Shown: piece after piece, positions 8,390 to 17,223 of the stretch | Layout: each line of letters starts with the position of its first letter | Position numbering within the stretch: the stretch's first letter is position 1 | DNA from: 2-01-FULL-40-13 sp964433155 | Lineage (GTDB): Bacteria; Patescibacteriota; Microgenomatia; UBA1406; GWC2-37-13 | Reading direction: 5' to 3' | Assembly (NCBI GenBank): GCA_964433155.1 | Contig: CAYSQE010000010.1 | Location: 1-50,062 of the forward strand | DNA length: 50,062 nucleotides | Notes under the pieces: model-generated | Databases searched by the model: none | What the model was told of the DNA's origin: nothing | The model's input: only the letters and a program-made list of their open reading frames with translations | Program-made: the position numbers and the translations under genes

Positions 8390-8418
8390 TTGACAACCAT
8401 AAAGTATTACGTTATACT
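8390..8418 (+). promoter_or_regulatory. Promoter of the Fic gene
   Basis: TTGACA (8390-8395), 17-nt spacer, TATACT (8413-8418). The ATG at 8428 lies 9 nt after the -10 box, leaving a leader of at most about 3 nt. Confidence 0.68.
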
Positions 8419-8427
8419 TCATACTAT

Positions 8428-9405
8428 ATGGAAGATAAACTTGCTAAAATTCAGGAAAAGAAAATCAGCCTTGATAAGTATAGACCGTTTCCGAAGGTGT
8501 TTCGGGACAACATGGATGAGTGGTATAAAATAGAGTTGACGTATACTTCAAACGCCATCGAAGGAAATACGCTGACGCGGCAGGAGACTGCCTTAGTCGT
8601 CGAAAAGGGAATCACTATTGAAGGCAAATCGATCACCGAACACTTAGAAGCAATCAATCACGCGAAAGCTTTCGAATATATCAACAGTCTTCACCTCAAA
8701 AGTGTAAGAAATATCACAGAATATATTATTTTGAATATCCACGCATTGATTCTGCAAAATATCGATATGCATAATGCGGGTCGCTATCGTGCTGTACCAG
8801 TACGAATCGCCGGGTCATCTGTTGTCATGCCTAATCCGCTGAAAGTTCCCAATCTAATGAGCGATTTTGTCTTATGGTTGCGAAAAACAAAGCAAGATCC
8901 TGTTGAGATGGCAGTCGACGCACATTTTAAACTGGTAAGCATCCATCCATTTTCCGATGGAAACGGAAGAACCGCACGGCTTCTTATGAATTTGATTCTG
9001 ATGACATATGGATATCCTCCTACCATCATCCGAAAAGAAGACAGAAAACAATATATCGAAAGTATCGAAAAAGGACAGCTCACAGAGAATCTTTCGGATT
9101 ATTATTCATTCATGTTCAAATCTATCGAGCGATCCCTAGATATCTATACTGAGGCACTTGAACCAAAGCAAAAAAAGAAGTCCACAGTAAAAAAGCTGAT
9201 GAAAATTGGTGAGCTCGCCAAAGCAACCGGTGAAACTGTTCCAACGATCCGCTTTTGGACAAAAGAGGGACTTTTAACTGTTGTTCAGTTTTCTGCCGGT
9301 GGGTATCAACTCTACTCCCCAGATGCAATTGAGAGGATAAAAAAGATTCGAAGACTCAAAAGTGAAAAACGCCTAACCATCCAAGAACTTAAAAAATCAC
9401 TCTAG
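8428..9405 (+). CDS. Fic-domain AMP-transferase with C-terminal MerR-type HTH
   Basis: A 325-residue protein. The inhibitory helix motif SNAIEGN (41-47) is followed by the canonical Fic core HPFSDGNGRTAR (163-174), whose His and Arg residues are those needed for AMP transfer onto a protein hydroxyl. All key residues are present, so it is predicted active and self-inhibited through Glu45. From about residue 248 a MerR-type winged helix begins (MKIGELAKATGETVPTIRFW, then a GGYQLYSPDAIERI wing). Fic proteins with MarR- or GntR-like tails are known; the MerR tail suggests autoregulation or promoter-targeted activity. It is a single-gene unit with its own near-leaderless promoter. Confidence 0.92.
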   Translation: MEDKLAKIQEKKISLDKYRPFPKVFRDNMDEWYKIELTYTSNAIEGNTLTRQETALVVEKGITIEGKSITEHLEAINHAKAFEYINSLHLKSVRNITEYIILNIHALILQNIDMHNAGRYRAVPVRIAGSSVVMPNPLKVPNLMSDFVLWLRKTKQDPVEMAVDAHFKLVSIHPFSDGNGRTARLLMNLILMTYGYPPTIIRKEDRKQYIESIEKGQLTENLSDYYSFMFKSIERSLDIYTEALEPKQKKKSTVKKLMKIGELAKATGETVPTIRFWTKEGLLTVVQFSAGGYQLYSPDAIERIKKIRRLKSEKRLTIQELKKSL

Positions 9406-9538
9406 TTGCTCATTTACCTATTCTTGAAATGCTTGTTTATTTTGAAGCTCTCAAACTCTTCTTTGTTCCAGTTATGTACTACAACTAGTTTAATGAGGAT
9501 GACAAAAAACGCAAGTAATTTTTCAAATTTTGGAAAAG

Positions 9539-10306
9539 TTACTCAACAAGATATTTCAATCTTCTTAGTGAATCGCCTCTTTTGGGATCAAATACCTCTT
9601 TGCCATAATTTTTTCCATTTCTAAGGATTTCTAGCCAATTCTGATATTCTAATCCTTTATCAGGATCAATTATTTGAATCTTGCCAAAGTGTGGACCTTG
9701 TATTTTTGTATATTCACTTGCGTTGACATACCTAATAGAAGTTTTATTAACGCTGACAATAATAACAATATGTTTACCTTTCCAATTAACATGGGTTAGA
9801 CGAATCATATCTCCTGGTTTTGCGTCCTTTGCTTTTTCTATCTTTATTGTATTAAGAGAATTTGTCAATGTTGCAGCACTTGAACGTCTCACTCTGTTTT
9901 TCTTTAAAATCAACCTTTCTAGCAAACCAAATACGCCGTAATAGCGAAGAATGAGTTGGTCTAATGAAATATTTTTTGTTTGGCGAAGATAAGAATCCAA
10001 AATATTATAAACAAAACCAGAACAATCAATTCCGATTCCTTCCTTGATCATAAATCTACTAATTTCATCAGATTGCCCTTTTTTTAAATCAAAACTTTTT
10101 TTTCTTGCACTATCATAAAGTGCTTTTTTTATTTCTTCAGGTGTCCCTTTACCAGCATAATTTCTGTATCTATCAGTTCTTCCCATCGTATAAGAATATT
10201 TTTTTTCACCTAGCTGTTCCACAATACAATAAGGTATTTTCACTTGCTTACCTTCAACCTGAAAATTTATATATTGATTGGCAATGTTCATCAAAAGATT
10301 ATTCAT
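9539..10306 (-). CDS. NlpC/P60-like papain-fold protein, cytoplasmic
   Basis: A 255-residue protein with IGIDCSGFVYNIL (about 110-122), the typical NlpC/P60 nucleophile Cys context, and a later KGKHIVIIVSV (about 195-205) that supplies the catalytic His. A PGDMIRL motif between them also fits the family. There is no signal peptide, which is unusual for a cell-wall hydrolase; a cytoplasmic amidase or lysis-associated enzyme is possible. The start is supported by TATACT ending 7 nt before the ATG. Confidence 0.72.
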   Translation of the reverse strand: MNNLLMNIANQYINFQVEGKQVKIPYCIVEQLGEKKYSYTMGRTDRYRNYAGKGTPEEIKKALYDSARKKSFDLKKGQSDEISRFMIKEGIGIDCSGFVYNILDSYLRQTKNISLDQLILRYYGVFGLLERLILKKNRVRRSSAATLTNSLNTIKIEKAKDAKPGDMIRLTHVNWKGKHIVIIVSVNKTSIRYVNASEYTKIQGPHFGKIQIIDPDKGLEYQNWLEILRNGKNYGKEVFDPKRGDSLRRLKYLVE

Positions 10307-10376
10307 ACCAAAAAGTATACAATACAGTCAGGGAATGAAACAGATTATTGCAAAAGTCTGATTTACATTTATAGAA

Positions 10377-11060
10377 TTAAGTAAGAGTGTTTAGATAAGT
10401 AAAACTTCCACCGCAATATCTTGTGATTAAGTCAAGAACTTCATTTGCTCCTTTTTGAATATAGTTATTATCAGTATTTGCATTGCCTTGAACGATGAGA
10501 AAGACGTCTTTCGTATCTAAAGTTATTTTTGTTGACTCAACCTGCAATACTTCCATACGACAAATAATATTATTTCCATCATCAATATAAGAATACTCTC
10601 CAGCGGGAACGGGAACAAAGTCTTTACTACCGAGCGGTAAAAACTTTTCTGAACCGTTGGTTAATCTTAAGGCAACGTTTCCATTAATTTTCTCAACATC
10701 ATGAGCTCCTAGTGCAAGTCTTGTTTTTAAAGAAATGAGATTATAAATATCAACTAGTAGATTAATTCTTGGGAATCTCCTCGATTCGAGAAATAATCCT
10801 AGTAATACTTCTGGTGAGGCAGGATATTTTCTGTTACTTCTTCCTACTTTCTCGTGCAGTTCTTTAAAACCTAACAGAATTTTATCTTTTTTCCAATCTT
10901 TTCCTCTCCATATCTCTCTTATTTTTTCTAATTCACCAGAAAAAAACTCATCAAATTCTTTGTTGCTTTTTGTGTTAGTAATATTTACTACTCTTGCCAT
11001 TAATCCTTTGACTCCAAGCTTGATGACATCTTGCGTGATAGTAAATGAGAAATTTTTCAT
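10377..11060 (-). CDS. B3/B4 tRNA-binding-domain protein (PheT-like, free-standing)
   Basis: A 227-residue soluble protein whose central part (LLVDIYNLISLKTRLALGAH, about 101-120, then VALRLTNGSEKFLPLG) matches the B3/B4 domain found in the phenylalanyl-tRNA synthetase beta chain and in free-standing editing-like proteins. The full synthetase is absent. Free-standing versions are thought to act on mischarged tRNA or free amino acids, which is not proved here. TATAAT lies 7 nt before the ATG. Confidence 0.78.
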   Translation of the reverse strand: MKNFSFTITQDVIKLGVKGLMARVVNITNTKSNKEFDEFFSGELEKIREIWRGKDWKKDKILLGFKELHEKVGRSNRKYPASPEVLLGLFLESRRFPRINLLVDIYNLISLKTRLALGAHDVEKINGNVALRLTNGSEKFLPLGSKDFVPVPAGEYSYIDDGNNIICRMEVLQVESTKITLDTKDVFLIVQGNANTDNNYIQKGANEVLDLITRYCGGSFTYLNTLT

Positions 11061-11097
11061 GAGGGGAATTATAATATAAATACCTTAAACATATAGA

Positions 11098-11727
11098 TTA
11101 TTTTCTTGCGAAAATAGTTATTCCGCCGTTGGCGCCTTTGAAGTTGAAACATTTATCAAACTCTTCTAAGCTTACTTTTCTCGCTTTAATAGGAGGAAGT
11201 CCCGGATCGTGAAGAATGATATGTTTTCCATCAAAATCATAAAGGAGAACAAAATGGAGACTAAATCCTGGTTCATGATTTAAGATTCTTGAATTAATTT
11301 CTGCTCCTATTAAATTTCCTTTTTGTAATAGTGTAACTATTTCTTTAGTAGTTGCTCTTCTCGTTTCATGCTCAACGTGTTTAAGATAGGCCGGAATATA
11401 TTTAATGACAGAAGCGATATTGCTCTTTTTAAGATAATAGTCAGATGTGTCCTTCCCCATGATCTTTGTTAAATAATTTGCTCCTTCTTTGTAAAGTTTT
11501 TCGTAATCAACAGGCTCTATATTTTTTACCTTTAATCCTCTTTTAGCAAACTCCATCTCTCCTACAAATGTCCACGTAGCCTTTCCAGGAATTGCTTTGG
11601 TTAATCTGTCTAATTCTTTCCACGTAAAATCACGGTGCAGTAAATGTTTCGAGATCATTCGAAAAACAGCATTCACACAATGCATATCATCAGCACTATT
11701 CTGAACAAATGGAGGAGCTTTTTTCAT
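11098..11727 (-). CDS. Peptidase C39-like protein, no signal peptide
   Basis: A 209-residue protein. PPFVQNSADDMHCVNAVFRM (5-24) carries the Gln and Cys of a C39-like papain fold, FSLHFVLLYDFDG (about 163-175) the His, and ILHDPGLPP the Asp. The core is therefore complete. It lacks an export signal and an ABC transporter, so it is unlike bacteriocin-processing C39 enzymes. An extended -10 (TGC TATAAT) ends 7 nt before the ATG. It lies next to another papain-like gene (9539-10306) in the same direction. Confidence 0.75.
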   Translation of the reverse strand: MKKAPPFVQNSADDMHCVNAVFRMISKHLLHRDFTWKELDRLTKAIPGKATWTFVGEMEFAKRGLKVKNIEPVDYEKLYKEGANYLTKIMGKDTSDYYLKKSNIASVIKYIPAYLKHVEHETRRATTKEIVTLLQKGNLIGAEINSRILNHEPGFSLHFVLLYDFDGKHIILHDPGLPPIKARKVSLEEFDKCFNFKGANGGITIFARK

Positions 11728-11815
11728 GAAAAGAATTATAGCAAAAACACATATATATATTTTTAAAGGTAAGTTACTATAATAGTATTCTTGAATTAGT
11801 TAGAATAACAAAGAT

Positions 11816-12397
11816 ATGGATGAAATTGGAGGTATAGAATGGGTTTCTCCAAAAAGATCTCTGGGGCTCGAGCAATATATGCTGGTAACTGGTTTAAAAC
11901 CAACAATGTTAGCTAATAAAACGATAGTAAACCTTGCTGCTGGTGGCTCAAATATCGAGGCTGATCTAAGACAAGCCGAGATCACTCCTGCAAGAGTATT
12001 AAATATAGATATTAAATATGAACAACCTTCTACTAAAAATTATACAGCAGATGAGTTAGACGAAGGGCTCTATATAGGAGGAGATATGGCTCATACTCCT
12101 CTCCCATCTGAGATAGCTGATTATATCTTTGCTGTCGGTGGAATGCTATGGGCAGAGCCTAGACGTCAAGTACAGATGCTAAAGGAAATTGAAAGAATAT
12201 TAAAAAAAGGAGGAAAGGCTTACATCCATCCTGCTGGAACTCTTATAGTTAAAGATAAGAAAATAAGTTTCTCTGAATTTGCAGAAAGGCATTTATCTCA
12301 AGCTGTTGCTACTAGATCTTTTAAACCTAGTTATCCACGATCTTACTCTAAATTACTCAAAGACGAACTTACTTTTGAAATTGCCAAAATAAAATAA
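11816..12397 (+). CDS. Class I SAM-dependent methyltransferase-like protein
   Basis: A 193-residue protein. VNLAAGGSNIEADLRQ (about 38-53) is a motif I-like loop, LNIDIKYE (about 62-69) an acidic motif II strand end, PLPSEIADYIFAVGGM the motif IV region, and MLKEIERILKKGGKAYIHP the typical post-IV helix and strand. The fold is clear; the substrate is unknown. The C-terminal part is short relative to full-size enzymes. Confidence 0.78.
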   Translation: MDEIGGIEWVSPKRSLGLEQYMLVTGLKPTMLANKTIVNLAAGGSNIEADLRQAEITPARVLNIDIKYEQPSTKNYTADELDEGLYIGGDMAHTPLPSEIADYIFAVGGMLWAEPRRQVQMLKEIERILKKGGKAYIHPAGTLIVKDKKISFSEFAERHLSQAVATRSFKPSYPRSYSKLLKDELTFEIAKIK

Positions 12398-12449
12398 ATA
12401 ATCTTCAATCTCTAAAGTATAACAAGATCGAGCTTCCAACTATAGACTG

Positions 12450-12776
12450 CTAAGTATGATAGGGTATCCAAGCGAAGATATATAAAATCAGGCCCAAAAT
12501 AATCGTGATGACAAGTACGCTCGACAAGCCAGAAATGGCAATAATTCCCAGGATTGAAAGGACCCAGAGTAGGAAAATCACAGCGGCTATTTCACGAAAT
12601 GGCGAAGGAAGAATCCCTAGAATAGTAAAAATTACAAAAAAAATTAAAAGATTCCATAACGTTATAACGCGTCCATTTATGGAAAATAATTCGATATCTG
12701 GCAAAGGAAAGGATTCAATTCTTACATAACCGAGTATCCATAATATCACTAATGTAAGTACAAGTAGTTCTAACAT
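12450..12776 (-). CDS. Small hydrophobic membrane protein
   Basis: A 108-residue protein with three to four hydrophobic segments spanning most of its length and a conserved-looking central motif INGRVITLWNLLIFFVIF followed by LPSPFREIAAVIFLLWVLS. Proteins with this wording are frequent in CPR genomes and have no assigned function. It stands alone between divergent and convergent neighbours. Confidence 0.7.
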   Translation of the reverse strand: MLELLVLTLVILWILGYVRIESFPLPDIELFSINGRVITLWNLLIFFVIFTILGILPSPFREIAAVIFLLWVLSILGIIAISGLSSVLVITIILGLILYIFAWIPYHT

Positions 12777-12820
12777 GATTCTATGATGAGTCTTGGTTAA
12801 TAAAATAGGGTAAAAATTGA

Positions 12821-12838
12821 GTATGAATTAAGTAAGAA
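12821..12838. repeat. Direct repeat, left copy
   Basis: The 18-mer GTATGAATTAAGTAAGAA is found here and again at 15172-15189 in the same orientation, each time in the spacer ahead of a gene encoding an exported protein. The two copies bracket the C39 peptidase and hydrolase genes. Confidence 0.75.
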
Positions 12839-12874
12839 AATCCTTGTAACGGGACAACGTGCTAAAATTATATA

Positions 12875-13966
12875 ATGAAACTGCCTATTTTTTTAACATT
12901 TATTCTAATCATATTTCTCTTCTTTGTATCGAAATTTGTGTTGAATAAACAAAACACCACAGTCTTTCCTCTTTATATCTCCCCCACTCAAATCATTTTC
13001 ACTCCAACTCCTCAGATTTCTCTAGCCAACATACCCGTTAGCAAGATTTTATCCAACGACTATCACATCTATCAAACCTTCAATAATTGCGGGCCGGCAG
13101 CCCTTTCCATGGCGCTATCTTATTACGGCGTCAACGAAAGTCAACAAACTTTAGGACAACAACTGCGCCCCTATCAAAATCCCCAGGGTGACAATGACGA
13201 TAAATCGGTCACGCTAGAAGAACTTGGAGAAAAAGCAAAACAATATGGCCTTATCCCCTATCATAGGCCAAACGGCAATATAGAGCTCGTCAAACTTTTT
13301 ATCGCATATGATATACCTGTTGTTGCACGAACACTCTTGCGAGAAGGCGAAGATATTGGTCACTATCGAGTCGTTAAAGGTTATGATGACGAGAGTCAAT
13401 TCTTCATCCAAGACGACTCTCTCCAAGGAAAAAATCTTTCCTATGCATACGAGTCATTTACTACTCTTTGGAAAACGTTTAACTATGAGTACTTAGTTTT
13501 AGTGCCGAACGAAAAAAAACAAATTGCAGAAACCATTCTAGCTGAAGATACTGACTCTTCCGTTGCCTGGACCAAAGCTGTCAAAAATGCACTCACACAG
13601 CTCGAGACAGATCCGGACGATGTGTTTGTTCGTTTCAATCTTTCTGTTGGCTTATTTAATATTGGTGATTATCAACGATCGGTTGAAGAGTTTGAAAAAG
13701 TTGAGGCCAGACTCCCATTTAGGACTCTCTGGTATCAGATAGAACCTATCCAAGCTTATTTTGAACTTGGCAACTATCAGAGAGTGTTCCAGATAACCGA
13801 TAAGGTATTGAACAACTGGAATCGCGCATTCTCAGAGCTCTATTTTATTCGAGGCCAGATCTATCAAAAACAGGGAAATAGCCAAGCAGCAAGTCAAGAA
13901 CTGGAAAAAGCTATCTTTTATAATACAAATTACGTTCCTGCTCAAGATTTATTAGAAACGTTGTGA
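12875..13966 (+). CDS. Exported C39-family peptidase with C-terminal TPR repeats
   Basis: A 363-residue protein with an N-terminal membrane anchor (about 3-22). The peptidase domain has QTFNNCGPAALSMALSYYGV with Cys72 preceded by Gln67, GHYRVVKGY with His163, and an Asp at about 180 (FIQDD). Residues from about 225 form TPR-like helical repeats (FVRFNLSVGLFNIGDYQRSV, LYFIRGQIYQKQGNSQAAS). C39_2 peptidases cleave peptides outside the cell. An extended -10 (TGC TAAAAT) lies 6 nt before the ATG. The stop is immediately followed by the hydrolase gene, so the two form an operon. Confidence 0.86.
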   Translation: MKLPIFLTFILIIFLFFVSKFVLNKQNTTVFPLYISPTQIIFTPTPQISLANIPVSKILSNDYHIYQTFNNCGPAALSMALSYYGVNESQQTLGQQLRPYQNPQGDNDDKSVTLEELGEKAKQYGLIPYHRPNGNIELVKLFIAYDIPVVARTLLREGEDIGHYRVVKGYDDESQFFIQDDSLQGKNLSYAYESFTTLWKTFNYEYLVLVPNEKKQIAETILAEDTDSSVAWTKAVKNALTQLETDPDDVFVRFNLSVGLFNIGDYQRSVEEFEKVEARLPFRTLWYQIEPIQAYFELGNYQRVFQITDKVLNNWNRAFSELYFIRGQIYQKQGNSQAASQELEKAIFYNTNYVPAQDLLETL

Positions 13967-13967
13967 T

Positions 13968-15029
13968 ATGGAAAAAAGAGTTCTAGTTATTCTTTCACTT
14001 GGCTTCTTTTGCTTATTTGTTTTGATTGTTGTCTTTTTGAATTTGAATAAGAAAGACGGCACTATTCAACTTAGTCAGCCACCCGCACAAATTGGAATCT
14101 CCCAAGCCTCACCTACTCCATTTCCCTTTGAGGATCTAACAATTCCCTATCTGCGTAAAAAAAGTTATCAAAGTCAATTGGGTGAATTGGAACTTGCCTA
14201 TGAAAAAGCAAATTACAGAGCTTATCTGACAAGTTATCGGTCAGAAGGCTTGAAGATCAACGGACTCCTGACCTCGCCAACTGGAGATAAACCAGTTGAC
14301 GGTTGGCCTGCGATTGTTTTTGTCCACGGATACATTCCTCCAAGACAATATCAAACCTTAGTCCAATACAGCGACTATGTTGATTATCTTGCGAGGAATG
14401 GATTTGTGGTTTTTAAAATAGACCTTAGGGGTTTTGGGAATTCTGAAGGAGAACCCGGAGGAGCTTATTACTCATCAGATTATGTTATCGACGTCTTGAA
14501 TGCTTACTCTTCTTTGCAAAATGCTCCTTTTGTCAATCCAAAATCAATCGGCCTCTGGGGACATAGTATGGCTGGCAACGTGGTTATGAGAAGCTTTACG
14601 GCAATGCCAGACATCCCAGCTGTTGTCGTCTGGGCTGGCGCAGTATACTCATACGTTGACTTTCGTGAGTATGGTATACAAGATGCAAGCTATCAACCTC
14701 CAGGAACCACAACTGAACGAGTGCGAAGAAGACAACAGCTGATCGATATGTACGGACAGCCCAAGGAAGATAGCTTTTTCTGGAAGCAGATGGCTCCGAC
14801 AAATTTTTTGCCTGACCTAAAGGGCTCTATCCAGAGCCATCATGCCACAAACGATAACGTCGTGAATATTGAATATAGTAGAAACCTCAACCGTCTTCTA
14901 GATCAAACTTCAGTTAATCACTCTTTTTATGAATACTCAAGCGGAGGCCACAATCTAACAGGTGTAAGCTTCAGTCAAGCGATGCAGAGGACTGTAGAGT
15001 TTTTTAAAAAACATTTAAATAAAAATTAA
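13968..15029 (+). CDS. Exported alpha/beta hydrolase (prolyl-oligopeptidase/dienelactone hydrolase type)
   Basis: A 353-residue protein with an N-terminal membrane anchor (about 5-24) and a Pro/Ser linker. The hydrolase core shows the oxyanion region FVHGYIPP (about 113-120), the nucleophile elbow GHSMAG (around residue 199) and a C-terminal SGGHNL with the catalytic His. The stretch HATNDNVVN before it is the expected site of the acid residue. It starts one base after the C39 gene stop. Substrate unknown; an extracytoplasmic esterase or peptidase is likely. Confidence 0.86.
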   Translation: MEKRVLVILSLGFFCLFVLIVVFLNLNKKDGTIQLSQPPAQIGISQASPTPFPFEDLTIPYLRKKSYQSQLGELELAYEKANYRAYLTSYRSEGLKINGLLTSPTGDKPVDGWPAIVFVHGYIPPRQYQTLVQYSDYVDYLARNGFVVFKIDLRGFGNSEGEPGGAYYSSDYVIDVLNAYSSLQNAPFVNPKSIGLWGHSMAGNVVMRSFTAMPDIPAVVVWAGAVYSYVDFREYGIQDASYQPPGTTTERVRRRQQLIDMYGQPKEDSFFWKQMAPTNFLPDLKGSIQSHHATNDNVVNIEYSRNLNRLLDQTSVNHSFYEYSSGGHNLTGVSFSQAMQRTVEFFKKHLNKN

Positions 15030-15171
15030 ACCTTATTACTACTTATTAACGAAAGTAATATTCTTCACCTCTGGAGTGTAATAGATTGTTATGAAGTTCT
15101 AAAAAAAACTATACATGAGTATAATGGGGGTGCCACCTATTAGTTTCAAAACTACTCAAAAGCCAAGAAGC

Positions 15172-15189
15172 GTATGAATTAAGTAAGAA
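15172..15189. repeat. Direct repeat, right copy
   Basis: Identical to the 18-mer at 12821-12838. No longer identity is seen beyond its edges. Confidence 0.75.
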
Positions 15190-15252
15190 GTAATCTGCTC
15201 TGATTTTGAAACATTAAGATGGTAAGCTAATATTAGGAGCTAAAATTCATAT

Positions 15253-15921
15253 ATGAATCCACCTCAACATCCAGTTCGCCACAGCATATTCCTCATTCTC
15301 TTTTTTTTACTCATCGTTAATATATTCTTTTTAGATATTTGGGTAGGTCTCAAATTTAGAACAATCAACGAGCGACAGCTTACCCAAGAAAAAAAGACTG
15401 TATCGACCACTCTTCCATCCCAATCAAAAAATAATTCGTGCCCAGACAGTTGCCTTTCCGCAATAGACGAAACAGTTGCCTCGTTAAAAGTCAAGACTCA
15501 ATCTGTAACTTCTTCTGTGCCAACGCCTAGCCTTTCTTCACAACAAACAGACGGTGTAAAAGAATTTTTCGTTCCTCTGGGTAGCGGTTCATCATCTAGT
15601 GATGATTGGGCCGATGTTCCAGGTGTTAAGGCAACAGTTGATAGCACAAAATATGGATCTATACAAAAAGTCCTTTTTGAAGGGTCTGTCCACGTGCCAA
15701 ACGCCAATGAGATTGTCGAAGTGAGACTCTATAATGAGTCAGACAAACATACTATGTGGGGATCTGAACTTTTTTTCCCTAGCGCAACGACCCAAAATTT
15801 TTTAGTTTCTAAACCCATTGCGCTTGATAAAGGCGTTAAAACCTATAAAGTACAGATGAAGACTCAACTCAAGTTTCCAGCGTCCCTTGACCAAGCCCGT
15901 ATTCATATTACTATCTACTAA
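15253..15921 (+). CDS. Membrane-anchored protein with beta-rich exterior domain
   Basis: A 222-residue protein: short N-terminus, one helix (about 11-31), a Ser/Thr/Gln-rich stalk with a CPDSC pair near residue 60, then a domain of alternating strands (about 105-222). No known family is recognised, though the C-terminal domain looks like a jelly-roll-type fold by its strand pattern. TAAAAT lies 6 nt before the ATG. It converges on the second Cys-rich module. Confidence 0.68.
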   Translation: MNPPQHPVRHSIFLILFFLLIVNIFFLDIWVGLKFRTINERQLTQEKKTVSTTLPSQSKNNSCPDSCLSAIDETVASLKVKTQSVTSSVPTPSLSSQQTDGVKEFFVPLGSGSSSSDDWADVPGVKATVDSTKYGSIQKVLFEGSVHVPNANEIVEVRLYNESDKHTMWGSELFFPSATTQNFLVSKPIALDKGVKTYKVQMKTQLKFPASLDQARIHITIY

Positions 15922-15931
15922 CGAAAGTAAA

Positions 15932-17221
15932 TTACTGCCCTTTGTATTGGTCCGCATATTTCTGACACTCAGGGTCAGATTGGTTTTGTTGACAGTAAGA
16001 TATACAAGAGCTTACATCGGTACATCCGCCCGGGCCTTTAAATCCTCCAGCTGGCTGACTATTTTGGCCACCAGACTGATTGCTATATTTGGCACATTCT
16101 GGATCAGACTGATTTTTTGTACAGTACTCTGTACATGAGGCAACATCCTTACAGCCTCCAGGACCCTGAAACCCTCCGTATTGACCAGAATACTTTTGAC
16201 ACTCTGGATCAGAATAGTTTTGTTGGCAATATGTCGTACAGGAGGCCTGATCGCTACACCCGCCAGGCCCCTTAAACCCACCGTACTGGCTCGCGTATTG
16301 TTTACAGGTAGAATCGTCTTGATGGCTCGTGCAGTACGCAGTGCACGACTCTATATCTGAGCACCCGCCCGGGCCGCTAAATGAAACCTCCATTCCGTGC
16401 TCCTTAGCAAACTGAAGACAGACGTTTTGATTGCTGGGATTATTGCAAAATGCCTCGCACTCTGCCTTTGATCTACATCCGCCCGGACCGCTCCCTCCGG
16501 ATTTTCGAATCATCTCTATTTCTTGAGAGGTCAAAAATCCAGCCTTTTGAGCAAAGGCAAGACACTCTTCAAGGTGACTTGAATCTGCGCAATATGCCAA
16601 GCATTCCTCTTTTGATTTTTTGCCCCCAGGAGTCTGACCGCTTTTGGCCAAAGCGATAAATTTTGTTGTGTCCTCCGCTTCTTTTGCCGTAACCACTCCC
16701 ATCTCTTGAGCAAATTTCAGACATTCATCCGCGTGTGATAAATCGGCACAATAGTCAAAACAATTATCCTTGCCGTTACAACCCCCAGGCATACTTACTC
16801 CTTTTTTTAAAGCTACCTCAACTTTTCTGGCTTCCTCCAACTCTTTAGCAGAGATGAAGTTATTGTTTTGTGCAAAATCAAGACATTCGCTGATATGGCT
16901 GCTGTCCTCACAGTATGTGCCGATATCACAACCCGCAGATTGTTTACACCATCCAGGTCCTCCGCCAAGTGTTGCTGCTTTGGTGAATTTTTCGGCATTT
17001 ACAATCTCTTGCTGCGTCAACAAATTGTGCTTTTTGGCAAACTCGAAGCAGACGCCCTGCCTGTTTTCTACTTTTTCACAAAAGACACGACATTCCGAGT
17101 CACTATTACATCCACCAAGCTCGACAATTGGAAATGTGATATCTTTTTCAGAAGTTGCAAAAACCCCTGAAGCAAAAAAGCTAACAAACACAATCAGTAA
17201 AACAGTTAGTTTATTTTTCAT
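15932..17221 (-). CDS. Secreted Cys-rich GPGGC-repeat protein
   Basis: A 429-residue protein with a signal peptide (hydrophobic 4-20, cleavage near SGVFA). Its first unit FPIVELGGCNSDSECRVFC closely matches the start of the protein at 5977-7530. About ten Cys-rich units follow; the last four carry GPGGC-x5-C-x2-YC-x7-C separated by SQYGGF-like linkers. The ATG at 17221 is preferred over an upstream TTG; it lies 2 nt after the stop of the NPF protein, so both are translated together. Paralogous to the first Cys-rich protein but lacking its NTC-x-C half. Confidence 0.85.
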   Translation of the reverse strand: MKNKLTVLLIVFVSFFASGVFATSEKDITFPIVELGGCNSDSECRVFCEKVENRQGVCFEFAKKHNLLTQQEIVNAEKFTKAATLGGGPGWCKQSAGCDIGTYCEDSSHISECLDFAQNNNFISAKELEEARKVEVALKKGVSMPGGCNGKDNCFDYCADLSHADECLKFAQEMGVVTAKEAEDTTKFIALAKSGQTPGGKKSKEECLAYCADSSHLEECLAFAQKAGFLTSQEIEMIRKSGGSGPGGCRSKAECEAFCNNPSNQNVCLQFAKEHGMEVSFSGPGGCSDIESCTAYCTSHQDDSTCKQYASQYGGFKGPGGCSDQASCTTYCQQNYSDPECQKYSGQYGGFQGPGGCKDVASCTEYCTKNQSDPECAKYSNQSGGQNSQPAGGFKGPGGCTDVSSCISYCQQNQSDPECQKYADQYKGQ

Positions 17222-17223
17222 AA

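Noticed and set aside
15030..15252. Gene in the 223-bp spacer before 15253
   Set aside because: No frame longer than about 20 codons with a start was seen; the spacer holds only the 18-bp and 12-bp repeats.
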